From assembly GCF_017876405.1 (NCBI RefSeq), contig NZ_JAGINW010000001.1, positions 4,973,203 to 5,037,202 on the forward strand: a stretch of DNA of 64,000 nucleotides, in the 5' to 3' direction. Position 1 is the stretch's first letter; each line of letters begins with the position of its first letter. This DNA is from Kibdelosporangium banguiense. GTDB lineage: Bacteria > Actinomycetota > Actinomycetes > Mycobacteriales > Pseudonocardiaceae. Shown here piece by piece: positions 7,915-16,115 of this stretch. A program made the position numbers and the translations under genes. The notes under the pieces were generated by a model. The model was not told the origin of the DNA and did no database searches. It worked only from the letters and a program-made list of their open reading frames with translations.

Positions 7915-9755
7915 ACCGCGTGCTGGCCGCTGAGCCGCCGCCGTTCGCCTTGCTGCACCGGCCGACCACGATCGGTCACGACCGGTTGGACGTCCTGGTC
8001 GGCGAGGTGTCCACACCGGACACGCTGGCGGAGATCCCGCTGGCCGAGCAATCCGAGCCAGGGCAGGAAGTCCTGGTGATCGTGCCGTACCGGCAGCTCG
8101 CCGAACGGGGGTTCGGCTGTGTGCAGGACGGCTCGCCGCTGATCGCCATGCGCGTGACCGAACAGGCCGTGCTGCCGGTCCATGAAGTCCTCGCCCGGAT
8201 TCCGGTTGTGCCGATCAAGCTGACCGGCGGGCATTTCGACGTCGACGACGACACGTACGCCGGCACCGTGCAGAAGATCATCACCGACGAGATCGGCACG
8301 GGTGCGGGCGCGAACTTCGTGATCAAACGGACGTATCTGGCCGATATCACCAGTTACCGCGCGGCCAGTGCGTTGACGTTCTTCCGCAGGCTGTGTGAGC
8401 GTGAATCGGGGGCTTACTGGACTTTCATCGTCCACACCGGAACGCACACTTTCATCGGTGCCACGCCGGAAAGGCATGTCAGCCTGCATGACGGCATCGC
8501 GGTGATGAACCCGATCAGTGGGACGTACCGCTATCCGTCGACCGGGCCGACCCTGGCCGGCCTGATGGAATTCCTTGGCGACGGCAAGGAGAACGACGAG
8601 CTGCACATGGTCGTCGACGAGGAGCTCAAGATGATGGCCCGGATCTGCGACGAGGGCGGTCGCGTGGTGGGCCCGTATCTCAAGGAGATGGCGCGGCTCG
8701 CGCACACCGAGTACTTCATCGAGGGACGGTCCACACGCGACCCACGGCAGATCCTGTGGGAGACCATGTTCGCGCCGACCGTAACCGGGAGCCCGCTGGA
8801 GAGCGCGTGCCGCGTGATCGCGAAGTACGAGCCGAACGGCCGCGGCTACTACAGCGGTGTGATGGCGTTGATCGGCCGCAATCCCGGTGGTTCCCGGGCA
8901 ATGGACTCGGCGATCATGATCCGGACCGCGGACATCGAGGACACCGGCCGCGTCAAGATCAGCGTCGGCGCGACCTTGGTCCGGCATTCCAACCCGGTGT
9001 CCGAAGTGGATGAAACTCGCGCCAAGGCGGCAGGCCTGCTGGCAGCATTCGATGTGGGCAAGCGCAACCAGTTCAGTGACGACCCGGATGTCAAGGCCGC
9101 GCTCGGCCGTCGGACCGTCGGCCTGGCGGACTTCTGGCTGGCAGGCACCTCCACGGCACTGCCTGACCCAAGCCTGCATGGGCTGGAGGTTCTGGTTGTG
9201 GACGCCGAGGACACGTTCACCGCGATGATCGCGCACCAGCTTCGTTCGCTGGGGCTGGTCGTACGCGTCAAACGGTTTGACGAACAGTACACATGGGACG
9301 ATGTCGACCTGGTGGTGATGGGCCCTGGGCCGGGCGACCCGAACGACGTGGAACACCCACGGATCGCACACCTGCATTCGGCGATCGCCGCACTGCTGGC
9401 CGAACGCCGGAGGTTCGTCGCGGTCTGTCTGAGCCACCAGGTTCTGAGCCGGTCCCTGGGGCTCGAAGTCAAGCGCTGCAAGGTATCCAATCAAGGGACG
9501 CAACGCGAGATCGACCTGTTCGGCGACCGCGAGACCGTCGGCTTCTACAACGCCTTCGCCGCGCACAATCACGACGACAAGATCGACTGCCCGGGTACCG
9601 GCCTGGTCGAGGTCAGTCGTGAGCCCGGTACAGGCGAGGTCAATGCATTGCGCGGACCGCATTTCTCCTCGATGCAATTCCACGCCGAGTCGGTGCTCAC
9701 CCTGGACGGCCCGCGCATTCTGGCCACCCGGATCAAGGAGGTGCTTCAGCTTTGA
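7902..9755 (+). CDS. phzE: PhzE, 2-amino-2-deoxyisochorismate synthase with fused glutamine amidotransferase
   Basis: A 617-residue anthranilate-synthase-like enzyme that makes ADIC from chorismate and glutamine, the committing step of phenazine synthesis. The N-terminal chorismate-binding domain (about 1-405) contains GATPERHVSL, MNPISGTYRYP and MVVDEELKMM. The C-terminal class I glutamine amidotransferase has VMGPGPGDPND, the nucleophile Cys near 509 in VAVCLSHQVL, and the His/Glu pair in MQFHAESV. Start is GTG 7902 inside phzD, with AAGGAG at 7891-7896 placed 5 nt before it. Length and domain order fit the family. Confidence 0.96.
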   Translation: MDLLDRVLAAEPPPFALLHRPTTIGHDRLDVLVGEVSTPDTLAEIPLAEQSEPGQEVLVIVPYRQLAERGFGCVQDGSPLIAMRVTEQAVLPVHEVLARIPVVPIKLTGGHFDVDDDTYAGTVQKIITDEIGTGAGANFVIKRTYLADITSYRAASALTFFRRLCERESGAYWTFIVHTGTHTFIGATPERHVSLHDGIAVMNPISGTYRYPSTGPTLAGLMEFLGDGKENDELHMVVDEELKMMARICDEGGRVVGPYLKEMARLAHTEYFIEGRSTRDPRQILWETMFAPTVTGSPLESACRVIAKYEPNGRGYYSGVMALIGRNPGGSRAMDSAIMIRTADIEDTGRVKISVGATLVRHSNPVSEVDETRAKAAGLLAAFDVGKRNQFSDDPDVKAALGRRTVGLADFWLAGTSTALPDPSLHGLEVLVVDAEDTFTAMIAHQLRSLGLVVRVKRFDEQYTWDDVDLVVMGPGPGDPNDVEHPRIAHLHSAIAALLAERRRFVAVCLSHQVLSRSLGLEVKRCKVSNQGTQREIDLFGDRETVGFYNAFAAHNHDDKIDCPGTGLVEVSREPGTGEVNALRGPHFSSMQFHAESVLTLDGPRILATRIKEVLQL

Positions 9756-10087
9756 AGGCCATGATCGCCTGGTGGGATCTGACCCACTCCAAGCAGACCA
9801 TCGACACACTGCGGGAGCACCTGCGCGAGGACGGCGTCAAGCCGTGGGCCGATGTCGTGGGGCTGCGGCTGAAGGTCTGGATCGCCGATCCGGCCGGCAA
9901 CCGCTGGGGTGCGATCATGTTGTGGGAAACCGTGCCCGATCCCTGGGAGATGCCGCCGAACAAGGCCGCGAAGCTGATCGGCTATCCGCCCACCGAGCGG
10001 ATCCGGTTCGACGTGGAGGCCACTATCGAGGGCGTCTTCACCGAGCCGGGCCTGTCCGGGATCGGCCTCGCGCTGGAGGCGCCGTGA
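9752..10087 (+). CDS. Small YdhR-like (dimeric alpha/beta-barrel) protein in the phenazine operon
   Basis: A 111-residue protein whose TTG start overlaps the phzE stop; ATG 9761 is an alternative start. AAGGAG at 9735-9740 precedes it. The segment GLRLKVWIADPAGNRWGAIMLWE resembles the core of YdhR/ABM-type small ferredoxin-like proteins, some of which are cofactor-free monooxygenases or isomerases; this similarity is recalled, not computed. It is not one of the standard phz core genes. Its place between phzE and phzG with start-stop overlaps at both ends implies that it acts in the pathway, perhaps on an unstable intermediate. Confidence 0.6.
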   Translation: MKAMIAWWDLTHSKQTIDTLREHLREDGVKPWADVVGLRLKVWIADPAGNRWGAIMLWETVPDPWEMPPNKAAKLIGYPPTERIRFDVEATIEGVFTEPGLSGIGLALEAP

Positions 10088-10692
10088 CCGCGCTGCACAT
10101 CGCCATGCCCGAGTACTACCAGCCGCCGGCTGAGCCGATGGGCCTGTTCAAAGCATGGTTCGAGACGGCCAAGGCGGAAGGGGCCTCGGAGCCGGGTGTC
10201 GTCGCACTGGCCACAGTGGACGCGCACGGCGGCGTCTCCAGCCGGATGTGCCAGACCATCCGGATCACCGATCAGGGTTGGGTGTTCGCCAGTCACACCA
10301 ACAGCCAGAAGGGCCGGGACATCGCGGCCACCGGCCGGGCTTCCGGTGTCTTCTACTGGCGTGAGCTCTACCGGCAACTGATCTTCGCCGGTCCGGTACG
10401 GCAATTGTCCGGTGAGGAAGCCGACGGGATCTGGGACGCGCGCAATCCACGCACACTCCCCATGTCCGTCGCGGCATGGCAAAGCGAGGTGCTGGAGGAC
10501 GAGGAAGTCCTGCGTGCTGAGGCGCAACGGCTCGCTGGCCAAACACTTGTTCGGCCAGAGCGGTGGGTGGCGTACGAGCTCTTGCCGTCCACTGTGGAGT
10601 TCTGGCATGGAGATGACCCGGACCGGCTGTACCGGCGGCTGCGTTATGACCGTACGGACGACGGCTGGACGAGCTGCCGGCTACAGCCGTGA
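10084..10692 (+). CDS. phzG: PhzG, FMN-dependent oxidase (pyridoxamine-phosphate oxidase family)
   Basis: A 202-residue flavoenzyme that oxidises the tricyclic intermediate toward the aromatic phenazine. GTG 10084 overlaps the upstream stop (GTGA). The PNPOx-like split barrel shows VVALATVDAHGGVSSRM and the FMN/substrate region FASHTNSQKGRDIAATGR, then GVFYWRELYRQLIFAGPVRQL. The C-terminal PNPOx dimerisation segment (WVAYELLPSTVEFWHGD, then RRLRYDR) is intact. It is the last gene of the rightward operon and stops 3 bp before the convergent phzF. Confidence 0.92.
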   Translation: MTALHIAMPEYYQPPAEPMGLFKAWFETAKAEGASEPGVVALATVDAHGGVSSRMCQTIRITDQGWVFASHTNSQKGRDIAATGRASGVFYWRELYRQLIFAGPVRQLSGEEADGIWDARNPRTLPMSVAAWQSEVLEDEEVLRAEAQRLAGQTLVRPERWVAYELLPSTVEFWHGDDPDRLYRRLRYDRTDDGWTSCRLQP

Positions 10693-10695
10693 GGA

Positions 10696-11532
10696 CTAGA
10701 TCTGCAGGGTCCCGCGGGCGATCACGACGGCCTGGCCGGACACCTCGACCACGCCGATCTGCTCGGGCGTGCCGGTCACCTGCGCGTACATCTTCGATGT
10801 CCGGCCCATCTCGACACCTTGCCGGATCTCGATCCGCGTCCCGAACGGCACCAGGCCGTGCCGCCCGAGGTGGATCGCGAGCGGCCCGGCGGCTGAGCCG
10901 GTCGCCGCGTCCTCCGCCACGCCGTACGCCGGCGAGAACATTCGCGTCCGCCACTCGACGCCGCTGCCGGCAAAACAGTTGGCCGCCATGTCCAAGTGCT
11001 CGGCGAGCATCAGCAGATCCGGCCGGAGCGCCGACAGCGCCGGGATATCGGGCAGTCCGATGAACACATGCCTCGGCCCGTTCCGATAGACCTCGACCGG
11101 CAGGGTGGATGTTTTCAGGCCGAGTGCTTCCAGTAAATGATCAGTCTGTGGATAGGGCTGCCATTCCGGGACGGGCTGGCGCATCCGGGCCCAGTGGACT
11201 TTTCCGTCGATCCGGTCGAATTCGAACGGAATTGTCCCCATCCGGGTTTCCATTCCGATCCTGTCGCCTGCGATGAGCTCGCCGAGCACGAATGCGGTGC
11301 CCATGGTCGGATGCCCGGCGAACGGCAGCTCGTTGACCGGTGTGAAGATCCGTACCCGCACGTCGCCGTCGTTCTCCGGGGCCAGTACGAACACCGTCTC
11401 GGACAGGTTCATCTCGCGGGCGATCCGCTGCATCCGCTCGGCGGGAATGTCGTCGGCTTTCAGAAAGACGGCGACCGGGTTACCTTCGAGTGCGGTATCG
11501 GTGAACACGTCCGCGACAACGTAGTCATGCAT
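10696..11532 (-). CDS. phzF: PhzF, DHHA isomerase
   Basis: A 278-residue protein of the PhzF/diaminopimelate-epimerase fold, the same length as pseudomonad PhzF. It isomerises DHHA so that two molecules can condense. The catalytic Glu45 is present in MNLSETVFV, GHPTMGT follows, and the conserved FSPAYGVAEDAATGSAAGP block near residue 200 carries the second-domain Asp. The whole sequence tracks the classic PhzF closely. It is encoded on the strand opposite to the rest of the cluster, converging on phzG and diverging from phzB. Confidence 0.96.
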   Translation of the reverse strand: MHDYVVADVFTDTALEGNPVAVFLKADDIPAERMQRIAREMNLSETVFVLAPENDGDVRVRIFTPVNELPFAGHPTMGTAFVLGELIAGDRIGMETRMGTIPFEFDRIDGKVHWARMRQPVPEWQPYPQTDHLLEALGLKTSTLPVEVYRNGPRHVFIGLPDIPALSALRPDLLMLAEHLDMAANCFAGSGVEWRTRMFSPAYGVAEDAATGSAAGPLAIHLGRHGLVPFGTRIEIRQGVEMGRTSKMYAQVTGTPEQIGVVEVSGQAVVIARGTLQI

Positions 11533-11588
11533 TCGTGCACGCTACCGTCAGCCGTCCGGGGATGTCGAGTTCTCCGGTTGGACGCCGG

Positions 11589-11618
11589 TTGACAATTATT
11601 CGCCGTTGCCACTAGAAA
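11589..11618 (+). promoter_or_regulatory. Putative promoter of phzB operon
   Basis: A perfect -35 hexamer TTGACA (11589-11594) is followed after 18 nt by TAGAAA (11613-11618) in the 120-bp divergent gap between phzF and phzB. Transcription would begin about 28 nt before the phzB ATG. Confidence 0.5.
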
Positions 11619-11652
11619 CGAGACGGGAAACGTCTGCGAGGTCTGATCGGAA

Positions 11653-12123
11653 ATGACCGGAGTAATGGACACCACCGAACTGCGCCGGATTCACCGCGCG
11701 GTCGTCGAGGACTACATGAGCCGGCGGGGCGAGAACCGGCTGACCCGATACCTGCTCTTCACCGAGGACGGCAGCGCGGGACTGTACACAGGGGACACAC
11801 CTGAGCCGATCGTGTCCAAGGGGCACGAGAAGCTCAAGGCGCACGGCGAATGGTCGCTGCGGATGTTCCCGGACTGGGTGTGGTTCAACATCGAGATCTT
11901 CGAAACCCAGGACGCCAACCGGTTCTGGGTCGAATGCGACGGCGAGGGCAAGATCCTGTACCCGTCCTACCCGCCCGGCCATTACCGCAACCATTTCATC
12001 CACTCGTTCGAGCTGCGCGACGGCAAGATCGTCACCCAGCGGGAGTTCATGAACCCGTACAACCAGCTCCGGGCGCTGGGCATCGAGATCCCGGTCATCA
12101 ACCGGGGCGGAATCCCGACCTGA
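11653..12123 (+). CDS. phzB: PhzB, phenazine-1-carboxylate-forming NTF2-like protein
   Basis: A 156-residue protein of the PhzA/B family, a cystatin/NTF2-like fold that promotes condensation of two isomerised DHHA molecules. Family features are HRAVVEDYM near the N-terminus, MFPDWVWFNIEIFETQD in the middle and HSFELRDGKIVTQREFMNP near residue 125, including the Glu of REFMNP. ATG 11653 is used; ATG 11665 sits only 2 nt from GGAG and is less likely. Only this one copy is seen; most non-pseudomonad clusters also have a single copy. It begins an operon with the methyltransferase and amidotransferase genes. Confidence 0.94.
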   Translation: MTGVMDTTELRRIHRAVVEDYMSRRGENRLTRYLLFTEDGSAGLYTGDTPEPIVSKGHEKLKAHGEWSLRMFPDWVWFNIEIFETQDANRFWVECDGEGKILYPSYPPGHYRNHFIHSFELRDGKIVTQREFMNPYNQLRALGIEIPVINRGGIPT

Positions 12124-12136
12124 GGAGGGTCCTGGA

Positions 12137-13138
12137 GTGAAGGTCGACTTGACGGCGGCCACCGAGGCCGTCGAGCTGATCACCGGCGGCTGGCGGGCGC
12201 AATGCCTGTACACGGCGGTGAAACTGGGCATCCCGGACCTCATTCAAGCAGGTCAGACCACCAACAGTCAGCTGGCGGCGGCTACCGGTTCGAAGGAGGA
12301 GGGCATACACCGGCTGATGCGTCTGCTCACGGCGGTCGGTGTCTTCGAGGGCAACGGCACGGACGGCTACCGCAACACACCGGTGAGCACGGTCCTGCTC
12401 AACACGCCGGATTCGTTGCGGGACATGTGTTTGCTGTACGGCGAGGAGTTCTACACCGCCTGGGGGCACGCACGGGAGTCCATCACCACGCTGACGGCCG
12501 GCTTCGAAATCGCCTACGGTGAACCGCTTTACACATATCTGAGCCACGACGAGGACGCGACAGAACGCTTCCAGCTGGCGATGAAGGCCGGAAACCTGTT
12601 CTTCGACTACGTTCCGGAGGTCGTCGACCTGGCCGGGAAGACCTTTGTGGACGTCGGTGGCGGCCCCGGTCAGCTCACTGCGGCCATTCTCGGTGCAGTG
12701 CCGGACGCGCGGGCCAAGTTGATGGACCGTGAGCACGTGATTCCTGTGGCACGCGAGAACCTGTCCGCCTCGGTCGGGCTGGACCGGGTCGAGCTGTATC
12801 CCGGCGATATGTTCGAGTCCGTGCCCGAAGGCGGCGACATCTACTTCCTGTGCCGGGTACTGGCCGGGTGGAGTGACGACGCGATCGTCGGCGTGTTCGA
12901 GAACTGCCGCAAGGCCATGAAGGACTCCTCCGGCCGGCTGATCATCCTGGAACGGGTGGTGGTGGACGAGGATTCCACGATGCTGCCGGCGTTGTGGGAC
13001 CTGCACCTGCTGATGACCAACGGCGGACGGCACCGCACGGTCGGCAAGTTCACGACCCTGCTGAACCGGGCCGGCCTGCGAGTCGAGCGGATCGCTGACC
13101 TGCCAGTGGAGACAACAGCCATCATCGCCGCGCCTTGA
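12137..13138 (+). CDS. SAM-dependent methyltransferase, PhzM/O-methyltransferase type
   Basis: A 333-residue methyltransferase starting at GTG 12137, 13 bp after phzB, with AGGAGG just upstream. An N-terminal dimerisation winged helix (about 10-95) is followed by the Rossmann domain with the SAM motif FVDVGGGPGQL near residue 170, the acidic residue in LMDREHVIP and the GD in YPGDMFESVPEGGD. The family includes plant-type O-methyltransferases and PhzM, the N-methyltransferase of pyocyanin synthesis, which has almost the same length. Position in the phz operon implies methylation of a phenazine; N versus O cannot be decided here. Confidence 0.85.
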   Translation: MKVDLTAATEAVELITGGWRAQCLYTAVKLGIPDLIQAGQTTNSQLAAATGSKEEGIHRLMRLLTAVGVFEGNGTDGYRNTPVSTVLLNTPDSLRDMCLLYGEEFYTAWGHARESITTLTAGFEIAYGEPLYTYLSHDEDATERFQLAMKAGNLFFDYVPEVVDLAGKTFVDVGGGPGQLTAAILGAVPDARAKLMDREHVIPVARENLSASVGLDRVELYPGDMFESVPEGGDIYFLCRVLAGWSDDAIVGVFENCRKAMKDSSGRLIILERVVVDEDSTMLPALWDLHLLMTNGGRHRTVGKFTTLLNRAGLRVERIADLPVETTAIIAAP

Positions 13139-13153
13139 TTGGGGATATCTCGA

Positions 13154-14998
13154 ATGTGTGGGATCGCGGGCTGGGTCGCCTATGACAGCGATCTGACCAC
13201 CCGGCAGGACATCGCTTCGGAGATGACGGCGACGATGGCGTGCCGGGGCCCTGACGACTCGGGGACCTGGATCCGCACGCATGTCGCGCTGGGCCACCGA
13301 CGGCTGGCGATCATCGACCTGCCGGGTGGCCGCCAGCCGATGGTGTTCAGCACTCCGCATGGCGAGGTTTCGCTGGTCTACAGTGGAGAGACGTACAACT
13401 ACGTCGAACTGCGTGACGAGCTGACCGGCAAGGGGCACAAGTTCCTGACCGACAGCGACACCGAAGTCGTTCTGCACGCATACCTTGAGTGGGGAGCCGG
13501 TCTTGCTGAGCGGCTCAACGGGATGTACGCGTTCGCTGTCTGGGACGGTCGCGACTCGAAGCTGGTGATGGTTCGGGATCGGTTGGGTATCAAGCCGTTC
13601 TATTACTACCCGACACCCGATGGGGTCCTTTTCGGATCAGAGCCCAAGGCAATTCTGGCCAATCCCGCCGTGCCGCGGGTGGTCGACATGGATGGCCTGC
13701 GTGAGCTGGTGGCATTCGCGCAGACGCCGCGCTGGGCGTTGTGGAAAGGCATGTACGAAGTCGAACCCGGCAAGGTTCTGACGGTTTCCCGTGCCGGTAT
13801 TCAGGAGCGGACGTACTGGCGGCTGGAACCCAAGCCGCACAAAGACTCGCTTGAGACCACAATAGACACGGTTCGCGAACTGATGACCGACATCGTGCAT
13901 CGCCAGTTGGTCGCGGACGTTCCGCGTTGTGTTCTGCTTTCCGGTGGCCTCGACTCCAGCGCGGTCACCGGACTTGCCGCTGGGCATCTGGCCGTGCAAG
14001 GTGAGCAGTTGCGGACCTTCTCGGTGGACTTCGTCGGCCGCGAGGAGTCCTTCAAGGCCGACGAGGCCCGCGACACCCCGGACACGCCGTTCATCCGGGA
14101 TGTCGTGGACATGGTCAATCCCCAGCACAAGTTCGTCACACTGTCGTCGAAGGCGCTGACCGATCCCTCGTTGCGCCGCAAGGTCATCGCCGCCCGGGAT
14201 ATGCCCATCGGTTTCGGCGAGATGGACACTTCGCTCTACCTGCTGTTCGAGGCGATCCGAGCCGAGTCCACTGTGGCCCTGTCCGGCGAGTCGGCCGACG
14301 AGGTGTTCGGCGGGTACCGCTGGTTCCACGATCCTGAGGTCGTCAGGACGGACAACTTTCCTTGGCTGGTCTACCAAAGCGCGATGAGTGGCGACCGGGC
14401 CGCACTGATGTGCCCGCACCTGCGTGACCAGCTCGACATCCCGACATACATGGCGGACCAGTATTCGGCTGCGGTGGCCTCGGTCGATCACCTTCCTGAC
14501 GACAGCGAGTTCGAGCGTCGCATGCGTACGATCTCCTACCTGCATCTGACTCGGTTCGTCCGGATGATGCTCGACCGCAAGGACCGGGTCTCGATGGCGG
14601 TGGGCCTGGAAGTCCGGGTGCCGTTCTGCGACCACAGACTTGTCGAGTACGTCTACAACGCGCCGTGGTCGATGAAGGCGTTCGACGGCCGCGAGAAAAG
14701 CCTGCTCCGGCACGCCACTTCACATGTCGTGCCACCGTCGGTGCAGCAGCGGCTCAAGGCCTCGTATCCGTCCACTCAGGATCCCGGTTACAACGCCGAA
14801 CTTCAGCAGCAGGCCAAGGAAGTCCTGGCTGATCGGGACCATCTGGTGATGTCGCTGATCGACTGGGACTGGCTCACCGAAGTCGTACAGCTGGACCCGG
14901 CCACGATCCCCAGCAACGTGCGGCGCGGCATCGACCGGATCCTGGACCTGTACCACTGGGCGGACATGTACAACCCGTCAATCGAGCGCCCGGACTGA
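13154..14998 (+). CDS. Asparagine-synthetase-like glutamine amidotransferase, PhzH-like
   Basis: A 614-residue protein. Cys2 after the initiator Met (MCGIAGWVAY) is the class II glutaminase nucleophile. The N-terminal domain has RGPDDSG and GHRRLAIIDL. The C-terminal synthetase domain has the PP-loop CVLLSGGLDSSAVTGLAA near residue 260 and ALSGESADEVFGGY. AsnB makes asparagine, but within a phenazine operon the close relative is PhzH, which converts phenazine-1-carboxylate to phenazine-1-carboxamide. A longer frame from GTG/TTG codons upstream would mask Cys2, so ATG 13154 is the start. The 3' end overlaps the convergent MerR gene by 21 bp. Confidence 0.88.
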   Translation: MCGIAGWVAYDSDLTTRQDIASEMTATMACRGPDDSGTWIRTHVALGHRRLAIIDLPGGRQPMVFSTPHGEVSLVYSGETYNYVELRDELTGKGHKFLTDSDTEVVLHAYLEWGAGLAERLNGMYAFAVWDGRDSKLVMVRDRLGIKPFYYYPTPDGVLFGSEPKAILANPAVPRVVDMDGLRELVAFAQTPRWALWKGMYEVEPGKVLTVSRAGIQERTYWRLEPKPHKDSLETTIDTVRELMTDIVHRQLVADVPRCVLLSGGLDSSAVTGLAAGHLAVQGEQLRTFSVDFVGREESFKADEARDTPDTPFIRDVVDMVNPQHKFVTLSSKALTDPSLRRKVIAARDMPIGFGEMDTSLYLLFEAIRAESTVALSGESADEVFGGYRWFHDPEVVRTDNFPWLVYQSAMSGDRAALMCPHLRDQLDIPTYMADQYSAAVASVDHLPDDSEFERRMRTISYLHLTRFVRMMLDRKDRVSMAVGLEVRVPFCDHRLVEYVYNAPWSMKAFDGREKSLLRHATSHVVPPSVQQRLKASYPSTQDPGYNAELQQQAKEVLADRDHLVMSLIDWDWLTEVVQLDPATIPSNVRRGIDRILDLYHWADMYNPSIERPD

Positions 14999-15787
14999 AA
15001 GCGCCTCGATGAACCAGTCGAAAAGCGGCGCCGGACTTTCCGGCGCCGCCCAGCCGTTGATGACCGCGAGCCGTTCCATGTAGATGTCTCTGCGCGGGTC
15101 GTTCGCCGCCCGCAGCCAGGCCAACAGTTCGTCCACTTCGCAATCCTTCGTGGCCGCTTGGACAATCGGGTCCGCGGCCGGCGAAGCCGGATCAATGTGC
15201 AGAACGTCGTACAGGGTCAGCGTCGAGAAGTCGCGCTGCCGCAGCATGGTGCGCAAACTCTCCCGGAAGTCCGGATCCTTGGCCAGTTCCGCCAGCTCCA
15301 TCCAGGCTTCGACCTGTTCAGGCTCAGGCTGTTGCGGCAAAACCGGGGTCATCGACTGCCTGATCCCGGCGAACTGCCCGTCGAACACGGAGTCGAGAAA
15401 CTCGGCGATAAGCCGATCGCGTTCCTGCGCCGAAAGCGTGGTCATCAGAATGTCCGTTTCTTGAATCCCGCGCCTGGCCACCGCCAACAGGACCGCACGC
15501 CGCAACTGCAGAACACGGATCTGCACATGCAACGCCTCCGCATGCGCGGCGGCCACACCAGGCAGATCGGCCTCCGCCTCCAGCACGCGCCGGATCGTCT
15601 TGAGATCCAGCCCCAGCTCCCGCAGAGTCCGCACCAGCTCCAGCCGCGCCACCGCGTCCGGCCCATACAGGCGATAACCGGCCGGGCTACGGTCGGTCGG
15701 GGGAACAAGCCCACGGTCGGAGTAGAACCGGATCGCCTTGACCGTCAGCCCAGTCCGCCGCGCCAGTTCCCCGATCGTGTAGCTCAT
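14978..15787 (-). CDS. MerR family transcriptional regulator
   Basis: A 269-residue regulator. Residues 1-70 form the MerR winged helix (YTIGELARRTGLTVKAIRFYSD, then AGYRLYG). A dimerisation helix follows (about 75-115), and the remaining 150 residues are a mostly helical effector-like domain without obvious similarity to the TipA ligand domain. It closes the phenazine cluster, converging with the amidotransferase gene and overlapping it by 21 bp. It may sense the product or an unrelated drug; no operator can be assigned. Confidence 0.82.
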   Translation of the reverse strand: MSYTIGELARRTGLTVKAIRFYSDRGLVPPTDRSPAGYRLYGPDAVARLELVRTLRELGLDLKTIRRVLEAEADLPGVAAAHAEALHVQIRVLQLRRAVLLAVARRGIQETDILMTTLSAQERDRLIAEFLDSVFDGQFAGIRQSMTPVLPQQPEPEQVEAWMELAELAKDPDFRESLRTMLRQRDFSTLTLYDVLHIDPASPAADPIVQAATKDCEVDELLAWLRAANDPRRDIYMERLAVINGWAAPESPAPLFDWFIEALSVRALD

Positions 15788-16115
15788 GCCCTCACCCTCG
15801 CACCTCCCCTCAGGGGAGACTCAAGCACGCAGTCGTGTTTCCCCAGCCTACGGATGAGATGTTCGAGTGCAGCGCCCCGTCCAGCCGCACTCCGCCGTTC
15901 GAGCGAACCCAGTGTGAACGGCCCATTCGTACCGGGTTCACCCTTGAAACCCCCTGCTCAGGGCCTTCTCCCTGTAGACTGGACCAGGGACGCCCCCCGG
16001 TGAGGGTGGGGGCTGTTTGGGCTTGCCCGGCAAGGGCATTGTCTTTGGAACAATCACGACGTCGACCAGTCGTCATGCACCACAAGGAAGTCCCGGCAGG
16101 AACCAAAGGCAGGTC
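15788..16115. other. 328-bp intergenic stretch with three hairpins and a 14-codon frame
   Basis: No protein gene of normal size is convincing here. It contains CCCTG/CAGGG (15970-15989), GCCCCC/GGGGGC (15992-16013) and the tight palindrome CTTGCC-C-GGCAAG (16022-16034) in a row. After them an ATG-to-TAG frame at 16075-16119 would encode MHHKEVPAGTKGRS. On the minus strand this is the 3' region of the nucleotidase gene, so the hairpins may simply terminate it. On the plus strand it could be a small structured RNA with a leader-type peptide. Confidence 0.4.
15992..16013. terminator. GC-rich hairpin downstream of the nucleotidase gene
   Basis: GCCCCC (15992-15997) pairs with GGGGGC (16008-16013) across a 10-nt loop, about 100 bp beyond the stop of the leftward nucleotidase gene. 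It could terminate that transcript; no U-run is present. Confidence 0.4.

Noticed and set aside
7911..9809. A 632-codon open frame opposite phzE
   Set aside because: phzE is certain from its motifs; the opposite frame has shadow-type composition.
9619..10083. N-terminal extension of phzG back to 9619
   Set aside because: It would overlap phzE and the YdhR-like gene in another frame; PhzG similarity starts at GTG 10084, which overlaps the upstream stop.
14978..15787. MerR gene as a TipA-type thiopeptide sensor
   Set aside because: Only the DNA-binding part resembles TipA; the C-terminal domain lacks the TipAS pattern, so only the family level is called.
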